Part shown: piece by piece, positions 60,869-64,000 of the stretch
Layout: each line of letters starts with the position of its first letter
Numbering within the stretch: position 1 is the first letter of the stretch
Origin: Protonemura montana
Lineage: Eukaryota > Arthropoda > Insecta > Plecoptera > Nemouridae
Direction of reading: 5' to 3'
Assembly (NCBI GenBank): GCA_947568835.1
Contig: OX387604.1
Coordinates: 11,375,076 to 11,439,075 of the forward strand
DNA: 64,000 nucleotides
The notes under the pieces: generated by a model
What the model saw: the letters and a program-made list of their open reading frames with translations, nothing else
Told to the model about the DNA's origin: nothing
The model's database searches: none
Translations under genes and position numbers: made by a program

Positions 60869-62085
60869 ATACGTCCTATGCTGATACAGCCAGCTAGACA
60901 AAGCCTCCGAGCCCGTCTCGAACTGTTTGCTTAAACGATCGAATGCTCGGGGTTTATACCAAAAATCAAGTTAATTCCCGGTGAAAGAACAGGAGGCTGG
61001 GGACGTGATCGGCGACCGTGGTGTGGGGTGGGAAGGGGGGTGCAGCCCCCGGGTGGGAATAGGGAGAGAGAGAAGGGGGCAGAGTAGAGTGGAAGTGGAG
61101 GGGATAGATCGTCTAGCGTTCAGAATAGAGATGAAACTATTCGTGGGACTTTCCAAGGATGTGGGGGTGGTTGTTGCTAAGAAGAACGCGAAAGACGTTT
61201 TTCTGGTGTTTTCGACGCGCCAAACACAGGGTTGGTTCATGGATCTGAAGAGAGGAAAACAAACTCATGCTCATGTTACTTCTGTAAACCAACAGCATTA
61301 CAGATTCACCACATCAAAAACACAGCACAAAGAAATTTTTGGTTGAGGAAAATCTAGGTAGCATAAATCTATAGTAAGTTGGTGGAGACAAACAGTACTT
61401 TATTGTTTCCGTTCTGGCAATATTATTTTAAGAAACTTTCCTTTATTACCTAGCGGGGCTCCATGGGTTTATCTGGAATTGCAACTGTTACATATTAAGC
61501 GTGATAGTTCGTCTTAGGGAATTCATTATTTCTAATAGCTACCACAAATATTTAAAAAAAAAACACCATTAAATAGTTTGACGGAGATTCAAGAAATCAA
61601 CGGAACAGCTGCTGAGTACGTGTTATGCCAAAGGAATAAATATAATAATATAATATAATAATAATATAATAATATAATAATCATGAAAATAAAAACACTG
61701 CATTTCAAAGTGGTAATTTTTTTTAAATTATGTGTGCTACGACTTGGTCCTGGACTTGGTCCTGGAAAACACTTACACGCATGGGAAGGCTGTAGCCATA
61801 GGCCAGGCTTGATAGAGCTGAAATCCGCTCAATAAAATTAGGGGTTCATTAAAAGATGATTATGTTTTGAAAGGTTAACAGAACCTTCAGATAAATGTGG
61901 AGGCTAATTGATGGCAACTTTGTCAGGATAGTTGTGGTAGTATCCTTGAAAATCTACATACTCAAGAGTTGAAGTGTGAGGGGAGTACAAAGGTTTTTTT
62001 TATTTAATGATAAAACAATTAGCCTTGCAAACGAATCAATAAAAACATCGTGTACTGGGTTCATATTTTCAGAGCAACAAAAACT

Positions 62086-62138
62086 CAAATTGATTGACTG
62101 ATTTGCGGTGTTTTACGACGCACTGTTTCGACAACGGA
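62086..62138 (-). mobile_element. SINE tail fragment, reverse orientation
   Basis: The reverse complement reads AACAGTGCGTCGTAAAACACC then GCAAATCAGTCAATCAAT, nearly the same as the tail of the 5S-headed SINE (25,553-25,594). The boundary on the head side, in sequence right of 62,138, was not resolved. Confidence 0.65.
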
Positions 62139-62869
62139 CCCTGTGGACGTAAACATTGGACAATGCAACACCGGATGATGGGATCCAACGCTGCCAAGTA
62201 AACCAGACCGATGTACCATTGGAAAGGCGCTAGTTGAGAAGATTCAAAGAGAAGTGACACTAATTGAATGGGGAAGTATGCTCTCCATGGTAATTATGCC
62301 AAAAAAAACAATTGGTATCTAAAAACTTACTTTATTTGCCTTCTTTTAATTATAATGTTGTATTTCTCTCTCCTATTTTAGACATTTCTGTCAGTCATAA
62401 AACCTCTCTCCTGATAAGTATTGATATATTTCTTCTTTATGTGCTTACATCATCAACTGATACAAACAATGTGGTCAGTTCAGATGAGTAAAAATATATA
62501 TCTGAACTCACTCATACTCGCTCTGACTCATTCGCAATAAAACAACGCACTTGAAAAACAATAGATACATTAACATAGGAAGTAACGGAAGTAAAAAAAA
62601 ATGTTTATGCTATCGTAATGCTTGCACCAAGTTCCCAGTTCTGCAAGTGTAGGTACTAAATAAAACCAACTCCGAAGAATTCTATAATTGTCATCTGTTG
62701 GCCAAAATATAAATTGACATCTCTGAAAGATTCCTGAAATACCTTAATCCCATTTGCATCTGAGTAATGCAGTGTTTTTTTTTTATAATTTGCTCGACGA
62801 ACGAATAATTAGTTGCCTGATAAGTTTTTTTTGAAGTAATGCTGTAAAACAGCAAGGGACTTTTATAAG

Positions 62870-63022
62870 CATCTAGTTTCCACCTACTGACAAAATTGGG
62901 TAGTCCATTTCCATTTCGTTGTCAAAAGAGCAACTAGATGGCGTTGCTTCTAGCGTCGAGCTGGCTCACAGAGCGAAGGAGCGTCGCGACGCTTTAGTTG
63001 TGTGTTAGCACACAGATGGCGT
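62870..63022. repeat. Inverted-repeat and palindrome cluster
   Basis: CATCTAGTT (62,870-62,878) pairs with AACTAGATG (62,932-62,940). The 14-bp perfect palindrome AGCGTCGCGACGCT is at 62,980-62,993. AGATGGCG occurs on either side, near 62,935 and 63,015. GC content is raised locally, suggesting a small mobile element of unknown class. Confidence 0.5.
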
Positions 63023-64000
63023 GGGCGGTGGTTTCAAACAAGCTCGCTTTACTATTGTTCAGAAAGTTCGTATAGAGAGCAGCACCTTGTTTTAAAAAAT
63101 CTGCATGTTCCCAATCGTAAACTCTGTAACCGACAGAGTAACAAATACCAATTTTGGTCAACATATTTTAATAAATAAATCAAAATAACATTTGAAAGTT
63201 TTAACGATTACCAATTCCCAAAAGCCTCGTTAGTAACTTTTTTATAATCGTTATGTACCTACAGTTAAGTTACATTAAATCTGGTTTTACAGAACCCGTT
63301 TTATAAATTAAACGACTGGCGTCCTAATGACCATCATGCGAAACGAAGATGTATTAATTTTACCCAGCGATAATTAAATCCCACAAGAAAGAAAGAAAAA
63401 TGGCGACTAAAGTAAATGAAGTAACTTTTTGTAAAAGCTCAAGTTCGGGTTTCAAATGAATCGTAATGCACCGCGATATAGCCAATAGCTGGAATGATTT
63501 CCCAGGGCGACCCTGAGACTTGTGGAATATAATTGTGCTGCACGCTTTCAACCTATACCAACTAAAACATTATGATCTTGCTAAGAGATTCAGCGCGAAA
63601 CATACTTTGTATACCTATTGTTAAGCTTCAATAATAAAGTTCTTATATCGTAGTACTTCCTGTGCCTTTCACGTTTTTTTCAAGATATAATTTTATACTT
63701 TCTGACATACAAAAATGTATACCTTACATCAATTTCCTTTACGCTTAATCACTATTTCGTTGTTTAAGGAAAGTATGGAAAAGGGACATCGTCATTAAAA
63801 TAATGGCCTTGCGCTATACATATATAGTTTGAGCAAAGAGCAAGGTTTCCTTTGAAAGAAAACGGAATCATAAGATTGTTTGGACGAGTTCCCAGTCAGT
63901 GTTATGCACAGGAAAATTAAAAGTTGAATCGTGTTTCGAACTTTTCTGTTCTGATGTAGCTCGAACGTGAAAAAAATCTGGTCGCCTGAAGAAAATTTAA

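Larger units (their letters stand above)
55590..64000. other. Non-coding DNA, probably further intron or upstream region of the YIPF5-like gene
   Basis: I looked on the minus strand for the exon encoding the conserved acidic/aromatic segment before the Yip domain and did not find it. The plus frame at 60,981-61,346 and its complement fall in G-rich low-complexity DNA with no domain. Repeats found here are listed separately, including an AT microsatellite at about 61,640-61,680 and two ACTTGGTCCTGG copies at 61,742-61,765. Confidence 0.5.

Noticed and set aside
60981-61346. 121-codon plus frame with an overlapping 89-codon minus frame
   Set aside because: The first half is translated from a G-rich low-complexity tract. 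Open frames on both strands here reflect composition rather than coding.

Overview
This is eukaryotic nuclear DNA, almost certainly from an arthropod and most likely an insect. It is AT-rich by eye, gene-poor and full of short repeats. The organism type rests on a Kekkon-family LRR/Ig receptor encoded in a single uninterrupted coding exon, on spliced exons of a Golgi/ER membrane gene, and on SINE-like elements, one with a 5S-rRNA-derived head. I cannot name the species.

Layout. Positions 1-13,100 show no gene I can support: AT-rich DNA with a few minisatellites and one SINE-tail fragment. Positions 13,100-13,861 are the GC-richer upstream/leader region of the Kekkon-like gene, whose coding sequence fills 13,862-16,354 (+). 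Positions 16,400-42,500 are again mostly unannotatable: a possible polyadenylation signal for the receptor gene, a 5S-headed SINE at about 25.16-25.60 kb, a low-confidence small secreted-peptide ORF at 26.93 kb, and several microsatellites and minisatellites. Positions 42,590-45,060 are a denser, GC-richer cluster of nested tRNA-like and inverted-repeat elements.

From 46,748 to 55,586 on the minus strand lie the last three coding exons of a YIPF5/Yip1-type gene. The reading frame is preserved across canonical splice sites. The 5' exons, about 105 residues by comparison with the usual family length, were not found and probably lie beyond the right edge. The 8-kb intron of this gene contains, on the opposite strand, a candidate two-exon gene for a 111-residue single-pass membrane protein of unknown family (52,224-52,707). 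It also contains a likely LINE 3' end and a perfect 57-bp tandem duplication. Positions 55,600-64,000 hold repeats only, including a reverse-oriented copy of the SINE tail.

The two confident genes have no evident joint function. One is a cell-surface receptor-like protein and the other an early secretory pathway membrane protein. The parts most worth a second look are the nested intronic gene, the group of exactly 10-bp-period GC-rich arrays, the 5S-headed SINE with its shared tails, and the inverted-repeat cluster. I saw no CRISPR array, rRNA gene, intact tRNA gene, viral gene or intact transposase/reverse transcriptase.
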